Assembly (NCBI GenBank): GCA_020633195.1
Contig: JACKEC010000027.1
Coordinates: 1-64,000, forward strand
Direction of reading: 5' to 3'
From: Sandaracinaceae bacterium
Lineage (GTDB): Bacteria > Myxococcota_A > Polyangia > Polyangiales > Sandaracinaceae
DNA: 64,000 bases
Shown: positions 32,638 through 41,961 of the stretch, piece by piece
Layout of the letters: each line of letters opens with the position of its first letter
Numbering within the stretch: the first letter of the stretch is position 1
Notes under the pieces: model-generated
Database searches by the model: none
The model's input: the letters and a program-made list of their open reading frames with translations, nothing else
What the model was told of the DNA's origin: nothing
Program-made: the position numbers and the translations under genes

Positions 32638-34748
32638 GCGCCAAGAAGCGCCGACGGCCCGCGAAGGCCACGCCCGAGGCCGCGGCGGAGCCCGAGGCTC
32701 CCCCCGCGGAGCCGACGCGGCCGTGGCTGCCGTCTGCGATCGCGCTCGGGATCGCGGGGCTCGTCACCGTCGCCGTCTTCGCGCCCACGATCGGCGACGA
32801 GTTCACGTGGGACGACCACGGCCTCATCCGGACCAACACGCACATCCAGGACGCCGCTCACTACGGCGAGGCGCTGAGCACGCACTACTGGAACGTCTCG
32901 AGCCCCGCCGCGGCGACCAACGCGATCTACGAGTACCTCTACCGGCCCGTCGTCACGCTCGCGTTCATCGCGCAGTACCGCCTCTTCGGCGCGCACGCGG
33001 CGGGCTTCCGGGTGGTGAGCCTGGGGCTGCACCTCCTGTGCGTCGCGCTCGCGTGGCAGTGGCTCCGGCGGCGGCTCGACGTCGCGGCCGGGATCGCGCC
33101 GGCCGCGTTCGTCGCGCTCGGCCTCGCGCTCTTCGCCGTCCACCCGAGCCGCGCCGAGTCCGTCGCCTGGATCAGCGGGAGCACCGAGCCGTGGTGGTGC
33201 CTGTGGCTGCTGCTCGCGGCCCTCGCCCTCGACGCGGGGCGGCGCTGGACGGCGGGCGCCCTGCTCGCGCTCGCGCTGCTCTCGAAGGAGACCGCGATCG
33301 TCGCGGCGCCGCTGTTGCTCGGCGACGCCTACCTGCGCGGCCGCGCCGCCGGTCGGCGCGACGTCGCCGCGCTCGGCGTCCCCGTCGCGCTGGCGTTCGC
33401 GCTGCGAGTCGTCGTGGTCGGCCTCGGCCCGAGCGGCGCGCGGGTCGAGGGCGCGCCGACCCGCGCGCTCGCCTCGGCGGGGCTGTACCTCCGCTCGATC
33501 GTCTCGCCGTTCGACCCGACCATCTTCGCGGGCCTGCGCACGTACACCTGCGAGGGCGGCGAGCAGCTCGACCCGATCGCGATGGCGTGGGGCGCGCTCT
33601 TCGTCGCGAGCCTCGTCGGGCTCGGCGTCCTCGCGGCCAAGCGCGCGGCGTGGCGACCGGTCCTCGCCGACGCGCTCTGGCTCGCGCTGCCGCTCCTGCC
33701 GGTGCTCAACGTGATCGACATCGGCGGCCGCAACCTCGTCGCGGACCGCTTCCTCTACGTCCCGCTGCTCGGCGTGGCCGCGCTCGTCGCCCGGGGCCTC
33801 CTCGCTTTCCACGCGCGGCGCCCCCCGCTGGCCGCGCTCGTCGCCGGCTGCCTGGGGCTCGGGGTCGCGGCGCTCGCGATCGTCACGTCGCTGCACGGCC
33901 AGGTCTTCGCCTCGTCCTCGACGCTGTGGGAGTACGAGCTCGAGCGCGATCCGCAGAACCCGCTCGTCCTGCACTCGGTCGGCACCGCGCGCGTCCGCGC
34001 GGGCCTCTACGCCTCGGGCTACCGGTTGCTCACGCGCTCCTGCGAGGTCAGCCATCCGACCTGTGTTGAGCAAGACATCCTGCAGTGCGGCGAGGACGTC
34101 GCGTGGGCCCTCGCGTGGACCACCGTCGCCGACGATCCCGAGGGGCTCGACCGGCTCGCGCGCGCGTACGAGGCGGTCGCCGCGACGGGGCACCTGAGGC
34201 TCGCGCCCCCCGGCGCGCCGCCGATCGACGTCGCGGTGCCAGAGCCCGCGCGGAGCCAGGCGGCCTACGTCTACCCGCTCGCGCTGGTGACCGCGCGCCG
34301 GGGGCAGATCGCCGAGGCCCGACGCGCCCTCGAGGCGCTCGCGCGCCGAGGCCCCCTCGACCCGACCTCGTCGGAGCTCCTCGCGCGGCTCGAGGCCGCC
34401 CGCGGCGACCTCCCCGAGGCGCCGAGCGCGGAGCCGACCTCCGAGCTGCCCGTGGTCCTGGCCGCGCTCGAGGTGGCGCTCTCCGACCCGGCGGCGGATC
34501 CGCGCGACGCGCTCGCCGCCTCCGCGCTCGGCTTCGGCCCTGCCGCGCCGCTCCCGCCGGGCCTCGACGAGGCCAACCGCGCCGCGCTGGTCGCGCTGCG
34601 AGCGCTGAGCACCTTCGAGGACGTCGACGGGTCGGTGCAAGCGAGCTTGTCGCGCGCGGACGCCCCTGCGTACGACGCCCTCGTCCAGCTCGCGCGGCGC
34701 CGGGAGGCCGCCCGCCGCCTCGACGCGGAGCTCGCGGCGATGGACTAG
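32634..34748 (+). CDS. TMTC-like membrane glycosyltransferase with TPR-like tail
   Basis: 704 residues. A basic N-terminus precedes about ten membrane helices (residues 35-420). Motifs of the TMTC/GT-C type are visible: DEFTWDDHGLI in the first periplasmic loop, YLYRPVVTL, HPSRAESVAWISGSTE and DRFLYVPLLG. The last 280 residues are helical, soluble and repeat-like (TARRGQIAEARRALEALARR), consistent with TPRs. Such enzymes use lipid-linked sugars to modify exported proteins. ATG at 32634 overlaps the small leader ORF. The stop codon shares CTAG with the convergent pump gene. Confidence 0.82.
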   Translation: MSAKKRRRPAKATPEAAAEPEAPPAEPTRPWLPSAIALGIAGLVTVAVFAPTIGDEFTWDDHGLIRTNTHIQDAAHYGEALSTHYWNVSSPAAATNAIYEYLYRPVVTLAFIAQYRLFGAHAAGFRVVSLGLHLLCVALAWQWLRRRLDVAAGIAPAAFVALGLALFAVHPSRAESVAWISGSTEPWWCLWLLLAALALDAGRRWTAGALLALALLSKETAIVAAPLLLGDAYLRGRAAGRRDVAALGVPVALAFALRVVVVGLGPSGARVEGAPTRALASAGLYLRSIVSPFDPTIFAGLRTYTCEGGEQLDPIAMAWGALFVASLVGLGVLAAKRAAWRPVLADALWLALPLLPVLNVIDIGGRNLVADRFLYVPLLGVAALVARGLLAFHARRPPLAALVAGCLGLGVAALAIVTSLHGQVFASSSTLWEYELERDPQNPLVLHSVGTARVRAGLYASGYRLLTRSCEVSHPTCVEQDILQCGEDVAWALAWTTVADDPEGLDRLARAYEAVAATGHLRLAPPGAPPIDVAVPEPARSQAAYVYPLALVTARRGQIAEARRALEALARRGPLDPTSSELLARLEAARGDLPEAPSAEPTSELPVVLAALEVALSDPAADPRDALAASALGFGPAAPLPPGLDEANRAALVALRALSTFEDVDGSVQASLSRADAPAYDALVQLARRREAARRLDAELAAMD

Positions 34749-37700
34749 GGCGCGTCGCCGCCCCAGCGCGCGAGCAGCGTGGGCACGACCAGCATGTTGA
34801 GCGCGGTCGACGTGACCAGCCCGGTGAGGATGACGAGCGCCATCGGCGCCTGGATCTCCGTGCCGGGCTCACCGAGCGCGAGGCCGAGGGGCAAGAGCCC
34901 CAGCGCCGCGGTGAGCGCGGTCATGACGATCGGGCTCAGCCGCTCGAGCGCGGCCCGGCGCGCGGCCTCGCGGCGCTCGACCCCCTCCGCCTCGAGGTCG
35001 GCCATGCGGGTCGCGAGCAGGATCCCGTTGCGCGTGGCGATGCCGAACAGCGTGATGAAGCCGATGGTCGTCGCGACCGAGAGCGTGCCGCCCGCGAGGA
35101 AGACCCCGACGACGCCGCCCGCGAGCGCGAGGGGGAGGTTGGTGAGCACGGCCAGCGTGCGGCGAACGCTGCGCAAGGTGAGCCCGACGATGAGCGCGAT
35201 CCCCGCGAGGGCGAGCGCGCCGAGGACGAAGAGGCGAGCCTGCGCGCGCTCTTGCTGCTCGATCTGCCCGGTGAGCTCGGCGTGGACGCCTGGCGGCAAC
35301 GCGACCCCCGCGAGCACCTCGCGGACCTCGTCGGCGGCACCGCCGACGTCGCGGCCGGCCACGTTGATGGTCACGTAGAGGCGGCGGCGTACGCCCTCGC
35401 GCATCACGTAGTTGGGCCCCGGCTCCGTCTCGACGTGCGCGATCGAGTCGATCGGGATGGTCGCTCCCGAGGGCGTCGGCAGGATCGCGTCGCGCACGGC
35501 GCGCGGGTCCTCGCGCAGCGCGTCCCCGAAGCGCACGACGACGTCCGTGGCCACGCCCTCCTCGAAGACGCGCCCCGTCGTGCGCCCCCACAGCGCCAGC
35601 CCGATCGTCTGAGCCGCGGCGCCGCGCGAGAGCCCGTAGCGAGCCGCAGAGTCGGCGTCGACGTCGACGAGGAGCTGCGGCACGTCGACGATGGGCTCGA
35701 CCTCGACGTCGACCAGGCCCGGCACCGGCTCGATCGCCTCGTGGACCGCCCGAGCCGCCGCCCGCAGGGCCGAGAGGTCGTCGCCCTGGAGCCGGATCGC
35801 GAGCGCCGTCCGGTGCCCCGAGACGAGGTGCTCGATGCGATGCGAGATGGGCTGCCCGAACGTGAACGTCGCGCCGGGCACCACGCTCACCCGCTCGCGC
35901 AGATCCTCGAGCAGCTCCTCGCGCGAGCGCGGATCGTCGGACACGAGGAGGACCTCGAGCTCGCTCGCCTCGGGGCCCTGCACGTGCTCGTCGCGCTCCG
36001 CGCGGCCGGTCCGGCGCGACACCGAGGCCACGCCCGGGTCGGCGAGCAGCGCCTCCTCCGCGAGGTGCCCCAGCCCGTCGCTCTCGGCCAGGGACGTGCC
36101 GGGCAGCACCACCATCGACACGTTGAGGCCGCCCTCGCGCAGCTCGGGGAGGAACGACGTCCCCGCGAAGAGCAGCCCGCTCACGCCGCCCGCGACGAAC
36201 AGCGCCGAGGCGCCCGCGACGAGCACGGGGTGGCGGAGCGCCGCGTCGAGCGCCGGGGCGAAGCGCGCCGCGAGCCAACGCGGGACCGGGGGCTCGCGCG
36301 CGTCGATCCGATCCGCGCGCAGGAGCAGCGACGCGAGCACCGGCGTGAGGGTGATCGCCACCAGCAGCGACGCCGCGATCGCCACGAGGAACGCGACCCC
36401 GAGCGGCGCGAGGAGGCGCCCTTCGAAGCCCTCGAGGAAGACGATGGGCAGGAAGACCAGCACGAGGATCGCGGTCGCGCTGACGATCGAGCTGCGGATC
36501 TCGCGGGACGCCTCGTAGACCGTCTCGAGCACGGGCGCCCGCTCGGCCTCGGGCTGCTGGGCGCGCTCGCGGAGCCGCCGCGTGACGTTCTCGACGTCGA
36601 CGATCGCGTCGTCGACGAGCTCGCCGACCGCGATCGCGAGCCCCCCGATCGTCATCGCGTCGAGCCCGTAGCCCAGCGCCGAGAGCCCGATCACCGCGAC
36701 CAGGATGGAGGCGGGCAACGCGAGCACGCTGACCACGGTCGCGCCCGGACGCCAGAGGAAGACGATGAGGACCAGCGCGACGAGGAGCGCGCCGTCGCGC
36801 AGCGCGTCGCCCGCGTTGTCGAGCGCGTGGTCGATGAAGTCGACCTGCCGGAACAGGTCGCGGTGCAGGGTCACGCCGCGACCCCGCAGCGACGGCTCGA
36901 GGGCGTCGAGCGCTTCGTCGAGGCGCGCGGTCGTGCCGACGGTGTCCGCGTCGGGCTGCCGGACGACGCTCAGCACCACCGCCTCGCGGCCGCCGAAGCT
37001 CCCGGTCCCGCGGCGCACCGCGGGGGCGACGCGGACGTCGGCCACGTCGCGCACCCGCACCGAGACGCCGCCCCGCTCCACGACGTGCACCGCCTCGAGG
37101 TCCTCGACCCCGCGCGCGCGGCCGAGCACCCGGACGATCTCCTCCTCGGCGCCGCGCGTCACGAAGCCGCCCGGCGCGTTCGCGCTGCCGCGCTCGAGCG
37201 CGTCGGCGACCTCGAGCGGCGTGAGCCCGAAGCGCGCGAGCCGCACCGAGTCGAGGATGACCTGGTACTCGCGCACGTCCCCGCCGATCGCGACCACCTG
37301 CGCGATGCCCTCGACCGCGAGGAGCCTCCGCCGGACGTCGCGCTCCGCGACGCGACGGAGCTCCATCGGGTCGACCGCGTCGCTGGTGAGCGCGATGAAG
37401 GCGATCTCGCCCATGACGCTCGAGCTCGGCGCGAGCAGGGGCGCCTCGGCCTCGTCCGGGAGCGCGCCGGCGATCGCCTGCAGCCGCTCGGTGACCCGCT
37501 GCCGCGCGGTGGTGTCGGTGGTGTCCCAGTCGAACTCGACCCACACGATGGAGATGCCCGCGGCCGACGCGCTCCTCACCCGGCGGGTCCCCGCGACGCC
37601 GTTCACGGCGCTCTCGATCGGGTAGGTCACCAGCTCCTCGATCTCGGTCGGCGCGAGCCCGGTGGCCTCCGTCACGATGGTCACGCGGGGCGCGCTGATG

Positions 37701-37822
37701 TCGGGGAGCACGTCGATCGGCATCTCGCGCGCGCGCTCGACGCCGAGCGCGGCGACGCCCACCGCGAGCGCGAGCACCACCACCCGGTGCCGGAGCGACA
37801 GCCTCAGGACGTAGTCGATCAA
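34745..37822 (-). CDS. Heavy-metal RND efflux pump (CusA/CzcA family)
   Basis: 1025 residues, full length for the HME-RND family. The first helix (LSLRHRVVVLALAVGVAALG) is followed by DVLPDISAPRVTIVTEATGL and IEELVTYPIESAVNG. The proton-relay helix reads GGLAIAVGELVDDAIVDVEN, which differs from the classic CzcA and CusA versions. It is closer, as I recall, to the HME-5 type, so the metal is uncertain. Two large periplasmic loops and twelve helices are in the usual places. TTG at 37822 overlaps the adaptor stop as TTGA. It moves metal ions from the periplasm out through the adaptor and channel encoded just upstream. Confidence 0.94.
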   Translation of the reverse strand: MIDYVLRLSLRHRVVVLALAVGVAALGVERAREMPIDVLPDISAPRVTIVTEATGLAPTEIEELVTYPIESAVNGVAGTRRVRSASAAGISIVWVEFDWDTTDTTARQRVTERLQAIAGALPDEAEAPLLAPSSSVMGEIAFIALTSDAVDPMELRRVAERDVRRRLLAVEGIAQVVAIGGDVREYQVILDSVRLARFGLTPLEVADALERGSANAPGGFVTRGAEEEIVRVLGRARGVEDLEAVHVVERGGVSVRVRDVADVRVAPAVRRGTGSFGGREAVVLSVVRQPDADTVGTTARLDEALDALEPSLRGRGVTLHRDLFRQVDFIDHALDNAGDALRDGALLVALVLIVFLWRPGATVVSVLALPASILVAVIGLSALGYGLDAMTIGGLAIAVGELVDDAIVDVENVTRRLRERAQQPEAERAPVLETVYEASREIRSSIVSATAILVLVFLPIVFLEGFEGRLLAPLGVAFLVAIAASLLVAITLTPVLASLLLRADRIDAREPPVPRWLAARFAPALDAALRHPVLVAGASALFVAGGVSGLLFAGTSFLPELREGGLNVSMVVLPGTSLAESDGLGHLAEEALLADPGVASVSRRTGRAERDEHVQGPEASELEVLLVSDDPRSREELLEDLRERVSVVPGATFTFGQPISHRIEHLVSGHRTALAIRLQGDDLSALRAAARAVHEAIEPVPGLVDVEVEPIVDVPQLLVDVDADSAARYGLSRGAAAQTIGLALWGRTTGRVFEEGVATDVVVRFGDALREDPRAVRDAILPTPSGATIPIDSIAHVETEPGPNYVMREGVRRRLYVTINVAGRDVGGAADEVREVLAGVALPPGVHAELTGQIEQQERAQARLFVLGALALAGIALIVGLTLRSVRRTLAVLTNLPLALAGGVVGVFLAGGTLSVATTIGFITLFGIATRNGILLATRMADLEAEGVERREAARRAALERLSPIVMTALTAALGLLPLGLALGEPGTEIQAPMALVILTGLVTSTALNMLVVPTLLARWGGDAP

Positions 37823-39366
37823 TGCGGGTGCCCGTGCCCCTGGACGGCGCCGGCGGTGGACGCGAGGCGCACGAGGTAGCCGCCGGTGGTGACCACGCGC
37901 TCGCCTGCCGCGAGCCCCTCGCGGACCAAGACGCGAGCGCCGTCGCTCGGGCCGACCCGCACCGCGCGCTCGACGAACGCCTCGCCCGTGACCTGCACGT
38001 AGACGACCTGCCGCCCCTGCACCGCGACGAGCGCGCTCGCGGGGACGACGACCCCCTCCTCGGCGTCGCCGCTCGGGATCGAGACGCGCACCGCCGCGCC
38101 GACGCGCAGCTCGGGCGCGGGCGCGGGCAGCGACCAGATCACGCGCACCGTCCGCGTGAGCTCGTCGATGGCGCTCGACACGTTGACGAGCGCTCCGTCG
38201 ACCGGCCGCGCGCGGTCCTCGCCGAGGAGGCGGAACGTGACCCCGCGCTCGGGGCGGATCCGCGACGCCCACGACTCGGGCACGAACGCGGTGAGCCAGC
38301 GCTCGCTCGGGTCGATCACGCGGAAGAGCAGCTCGTTCGCCTCGACCGCCTCGCCCGGGCTCACTCGGACCTCGTCGAGCACCCCGGCGATCGGCGAGGT
38401 GATGCGCCAGGTGCCCCGGCCGCTGCCGCGGCTCGCCGACGCGTACAGCGCCTGGGCGCGGCGCGAGGCGGCGAGCCCCGCCTCGGCGCTGCGCACGCGG
38501 CGCTGGGCCTCCGCGACTTGCCGCTCGGGCACCGCGTGATCGGCGAGCAGGCGCTCGGCGCGCTCGAGCGCGGCGCGCGCCTCCTCGAGCTGGACCTCCG
38601 CGTCGACCACCTGCGACTCGGCGCGGCTGGCGTCCTCGGGCGAGCCCGGCGTCGGCGCGAGCGTCGCGAGCTCTTGGCCCGCCTCGATGCGCTGCCCCGG
38701 CAGCGGGAAGCCCGCGCGGCCCGCCATCACGCGCCCCGCGACGGGCGCGTGCACGTGCGCGTTCCCGCTCGGCGGCGCGCCGAGCTCGCCCGCGACCTCG
38801 TGGCCCGGGGCGACCGTGCCGGCCTCGACGAACGCGGTCGCGAACGGCACCCGCCACTGCTGCTCCTTGAGCAACGCGATCCGGCCGTGCGCCTCCTCCG
38901 GCGCCGCCGCCTCGGCCTCGGCCTCGGTCGCGTACACGACCACCTCGAAGCCATCGACGACGCCCTCGCCGCCCGCGATCACCTCGAGCCGTCCCTGGTA
39001 CGTCCCCGCCGAGGTCGGCGTGACGGTCGGCTGGTAGATCCCCGAGCGCAGCATCGCGCCGTCGGCGCTGACGGTGGTTGGCCCCGCCAGCGTCAGCCGG
39101 ACCGTCGCCCCCTCGAGCGGCCGAAAGCCATCGAGCGTGGTGAGGTGCGCGGTGAAGGGGACCGGCTGCCCGGCCACCGCCATGGGGTGCTCGGCGAAGA
39201 GCTCGTACCGATCGGTCCAGCGCGTGACGCCGACGACGCCGCCGTGCTCGTGGTCGTGGTGCCCCTGCGAGTCCTCGTGGAGGTGGTCGTGCACGGTGTG
39301 CGGCTCGGCGTCGGTCCCGCACGACGCGAGCGCGAGCGCGAGCCCGAGGAGGAGGGAGCGCCTCAC
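37819..39366 (-). CDS. RND efflux periplasmic adaptor (CusB/CzcB type) with His-rich N-terminus
   Basis: 515 residues. A lipobox (LALASC) is followed at once by HTVHDHLHEDSQGHHDHEHG, a dense His/Asp cluster that should bind Zn, Cu, Ni or Co. Residues 45-160 form an extra strand-rich domain (PVPFTAHLTTLDGFRPLEGA, YQPTVTPTSAGTYQG) of the kind found in CzcB-like adaptors. The lipoyl/hairpin core is HVHAPVAGRVMAG to ITSPIAGVLDEVRVSPGE, with a coiled coil between them. The beta-barrel and membrane-proximal domains follow. The tail ends HGHPH. GTG overlaps the channel gene stop by four bases (GTGA). Confidence 0.94.
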   Translation of the reverse strand: MRRSLLLGLALALASCGTDAEPHTVHDHLHEDSQGHHDHEHGGVVGVTRWTDRYELFAEHPMAVAGQPVPFTAHLTTLDGFRPLEGATVRLTLAGPTTVSADGAMLRSGIYQPTVTPTSAGTYQGRLEVIAGGEGVVDGFEVVVYATEAEAEAAAPEEAHGRIALLKEQQWRVPFATAFVEAGTVAPGHEVAGELGAPPSGNAHVHAPVAGRVMAGRAGFPLPGQRIEAGQELATLAPTPGSPEDASRAESQVVDAEVQLEEARAALERAERLLADHAVPERQVAEAQRRVRSAEAGLAASRRAQALYASASRGSGRGTWRITSPIAGVLDEVRVSPGEAVEANELLFRVIDPSERWLTAFVPESWASRIRPERGVTFRLLGEDRARPVDGALVNVSSAIDELTRTVRVIWSLPAPAPELRVGAAVRVSIPSGDAEEGVVVPASALVAVQGRQVVYVQVTGEAFVERAVRVGPSDGARVLVREGLAAGERVVTTGGYLVRLASTAGAVQGHGHPH

Positions 39367-40574
39367 AGGTCCCCCGTGGCGCCGCGGAGCCGCACGTCGG
39401 CGAGCCGGACCGCGAGGTCGAGCGCGAGCCTCCGCTGGGCGTTCTCGACGACGGCGCGCCGCGCGTCGAGGAGCTCGACGAGCGAGCGCTCGCCCTCGCG
39501 GTAGCCCGACGTCGCGGCGGTGGCGAGGAGCTCGGCCGCCGCGCCCGTCGCTTCGGCGAACCGGGCGCGCTCGGCGCGCAGCCCCTCGAGCTGCGCGTGG
39601 GCGGCGCGGATCTGGGCGCGGGCCCGGGCCAGGGTCGCCTCGCGGACGGCCGCGATCGCGGCGCGCGCGGCGCTCGCGCGGGCTCTCGGGCCCTGGCCGT
39701 GATCGAAGAGCGGCACCTCGATCGCGACGCCGACCGCGTAGCCGTGCCCCGGGACCGGGCCGTCGACGCGGTTGTAGCCGCCCTCGACGTCGAGCCGCGG
39801 GACCCAGGCCCAGCCCGCCGCGTCGGCCGCGCGCGACGCCGCCGCGTCCGCGCGATCGAGCGCCGCGACGTCGCCCCGCGCCTCGGCCCGCGCGAGGAGC
39901 GCCTCGATCGGAGCCGGCGCGGTCGCGTCGAGGTCGCCGACGAGGCCCGGCGTCTCGTCGACCCCGAGCAGGGCCGCGAGCGCGGCGCGCTGCGCGCTCG
40001 CGGCCACGCGTGACTCCGCGAGCTGGCTGCGCGCGAGCTCCGCCTCGAGCGCGAGGCGCGCCTCCGCGTACCCGGACGCCTCACCGGCCGCGCGGCGCCG
40101 CTCCATCACGCGCCCCGCCTCGTCGAGCGTCGCCTGCGCGCCCACGAGGAGCTCGGCGCGCCGCTCCGCCGCGAGCGCGCCGTAGAAGGCCTCGAGCGCG
40201 ACCGCGACGGCGAGCGAGCGCGCGCTCTCTGCGGTCGCCTCCGCCGCGAGCGCGTCGAGATCGGCGAGGGCCCGCTCCGCGGCGGGCCGCCCCGAGAGAT
40301 CGATCGGGATCCGCGCCGTCAAGATGTCTTGAGTCTGCGCGTTCGGGTCGAAGGCCTCCTGTCGCTCCCACGCGATCGACGGATTGGGGAGCAGGCCCGC
40401 CCCCTCGGCCGCGCCGCGCGCCCGCTCGGCGGCCGCCCACGCCTCCCGCACGGCGGGCGCGCGCTCGGCGGCGAGCCGCGCGACCGAGGCCTCGGTCCAG
40501 CCTTGCGCGCTCGCGCTCGCCGGGAGGAGCGCGGCGAGGAGGCAAATCCGAGCCGCCATCGGAGTTGTGGTCAT
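39363..40574 (-). CDS. TolC/CusC-type outer-membrane efflux channel
   Basis: 403 residues with a cleavable signal (LLAALLPASASAQ). Two homologous halves of long helices joined by strands are typical of TolC-family channels, with PNPSIAWERQEAF near the N-terminus and YAVGVAIEVPLFDHGQG at the second strand pair. A repeated SLVELLDARRAVVENAQRRL-like helix closes it. It begins 39 bases after the M56 protease stop and is the first of three overlapping pump genes, so regulator and pump are probably co-transcribed. Confidence 0.92.
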   Translation of the reverse strand: MTTTPMAARICLLAALLPASASAQGWTEASVARLAAERAPAVREAWAAAERARGAAEGAGLLPNPSIAWERQEAFDPNAQTQDILTARIPIDLSGRPAAERALADLDALAAEATAESARSLAVAVALEAFYGALAAERRAELLVGAQATLDEAGRVMERRRAAGEASGYAEARLALEAELARSQLAESRVAASAQRAALAALLGVDETPGLVGDLDATAPAPIEALLARAEARGDVAALDRADAAASRAADAAGWAWVPRLDVEGGYNRVDGPVPGHGYAVGVAIEVPLFDHGQGPRARASAARAAIAAVREATLARARAQIRAAHAQLEGLRAERARFAEATGAAAELLATAATSGYREGERSLVELLDARRAVVENAQRRLALDLAVRLADVRLRGATGDL

Positions 40575-40613
40575 GCGAGGTCGTCTCCGTGCTTCGTCGC
40601 GGGCGGGCTCGGG

Positions 40614-41552
40614 TCAGTGGTCGAGGAAGTGCACGAGCTCGTCGATCACGTGGTGCATCGACGGAGCGATCACGGCGACGAGCAGGGGTGACGCGAGGAC
40701 GAGCGCGCCGAGCTGCGCGCGGCTGGGCCCGCGGAGGTAGCGCGGCGCGTCGATGAGCACGCGGACCCGCTCCGTCACGTCGCCGTGACCGAAGCTCAGC
40801 GCGAGCGGAGGCACCGCGCGCTGCTGGCGCGCCCACGCGACGACCTGCCGCGCGACCTCGAAGCGATCCCCGACCTCGTCGGCGGCGGCCTCGTCGGCCG
40901 CGAGCTCCTGCGCGCGGACCAGGCGCCCCTCGAGCCACGGCCCGATCCCCGGCGGCGCCACCGACGAGGCGAGCCGGGCGAGGAGGCGGGCGAGCGGATC
41001 GCGGTGGCGCGCGTGATCGCGCTCGTGGGCGACGACCGCGGACCACGCCCGCGACCGCGCGGTGCTCGAGAGGAAGACCCGAGGCTGGAGGAAGCCGGCG
41101 ACGAACGCGACGGGGCCATCGATCGGGAGGATCCCGAGCTCGCCGTCCCGCGCCTCGGTGGCGCGCAGGCGCCGGAGCGCGCGGCGGGCCTGCACCAGCT
41201 GCGCGAGCACGCGCCCGATCCGCGACGCGACCCACCCGGCGTAGCCGAGCGCGACGATGGCGAGCGCGAGCGGCGGCGTCGGCAGCCCGCAGGACAGGCA
41301 GAGGTGCAGGTGCCCCGCGTGCGTCGAGCACTGGTCGGGCAGCCCGAGCCAGGCGTGCGGGACGAACGTCGCGAAGAGGAGCAGCGCGCCGACCGCGACC
41401 GGCGCGAGCGACGACCACGCGAGCCAGCGCGCGCGGGTCCGCGGGTGTAGGCGCTCGATCCACGGGAGGGCGAAGCCGGCGCGCAGCCCGAGCGCCGCGA
41501 CGCTCGCGCCCGCGCCGAACACGACCACGAGCCACACCGCGGTGGTGATCAC
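40614..41552 (-). CDS. M56 (BlaR1-like) membrane metalloprotease with Cys/His loop
   Basis: 312 residues. Helices lie at about 1-25, 43-64, 95-116 and 285-300. The zinc protease site VVAHERDHARHRD (H176, E177, H180) sits in the cytosolic domain, with QELAADEAAAD downstream for the third ligand. BlaR1 proteins cleave their BlaI partner when the outer domain binds beta-lactam. This protein has no penicillin-binding domain: the C-terminus stops soon after helix four with MHHVIDELVHFLDH. Instead the loop between helices two and three holds CSTHAGHLHLCLSCG (C75, H78, H81, H83, C85, C88), a likely metal site on the outer side. GTG overlaps the blaI stop as GTGA. Confidence 0.9.
   Translation of the reverse strand: MITTAVWLVVVFGAGASVAALGLRAGFALPWIERLHPRTRARWLAWSSLAPVAVGALLLFATFVPHAWLGLPDQCSTHAGHLHLCLSCGLPTPPLALAIVALGYAGWVASRIGRVLAQLVQARRALRRLRATEARDGELGILPIDGPVAFVAGFLQPRVFLSSTARSRAWSAVVAHERDHARHRDPLARLLARLASSVAPPGIGPWLEGRLVRAQELAADEAAADEVGDRFEVARQVVAWARQQRAVPPLALSFGHGDVTERVRVLIDAPRYLRGPSRAQLGALVLASPLLVAVIAPSMHHVIDELVHFLDH
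41289..41330 (-). other. Codons for a putative metal-binding loop of the M56 protease
   Basis: These codons encode residues 75-88, three Cys and three His within 14 residues. By analogy with BlaR1 topology the loop faces the periplasm. It is the only candidate input site I can see in the protein besides the short His-containing tail. Confidence 0.55.
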
Positions 41553-41938
41553 TTGTCACCTCGCCGCGCGTCGAGGATCTGCGCGAGCCGCTCGAGCGAG
41601 CCCTCGTCGACCTCCGCGACCGCGTCCACGAACGCCGCGAGGAGGCCGGTGTCGGCGAGCGCCTGGGCGCCGCCGACGGCGTCGAGCATCCGCCGCGCGT
41701 GGAAGCTCTCGCGCTCCATGATGGCCGCGTAGCGGTAGGCGTGGCTGACCTTCCAGCGCCGCACGAGCCCCTTGCGGTGCAGCCGCTCGAGCGCCGACCC
41801 GACGGTGTTGAGGGTGATCGCGCGGGCGCGCCCGATCGCGGCGTGGGCGCCGGCGACGTCGTCCTCGCCGAGCTCCCAGAGGTGCTCGAGCGCGGCGAGC
41901 TCGAGCTCACCGAGGACCGGGAACGGGTCCGAAGCCAT
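41549..41938 (-). CDS. BlaI/MecI/CopY-family transcriptional repressor
   Basis: 129 residues. The winged helix has VLGELELAALEHLWELGE, ITLNTVGSALERLHRKGLV and SHAYRYAAIMERESFHARR. The C-terminal dimerisation helices follow (LAAFVDAVAEVDEGSLERL). This is the BlaI family, which also includes the copper repressor CopY, but there is no CxC metal hook at the C-terminus, so signal input probably comes from proteolysis by the adjacent M56 protein. ATG at 41938 fits the family start; a longer frame to 41974 would run through the operator. It heads the operon blaI-M56-channel-adaptor-pump. Confidence 0.92.
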   Translation of the reverse strand: MASDPFPVLGELELAALEHLWELGEDDVAGAHAAIGRARAITLNTVGSALERLHRKGLVRRWKVSHAYRYAAIMERESFHARRMLDAVGGAQALADTGLLAAFVDAVAEVDEGSLERLAQILDARRGDK

Positions 41939-41961
41939 GCCGCACAGGGTGTCGACGAGAA

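Noticed and set aside
40614..41552. BlaR1-type beta-lactam receptor
   Set aside because: The protein ends shortly after the fourth helix and has no SxxK-containing penicillin-binding domain, and no beta-lactamase gene is adjacent.
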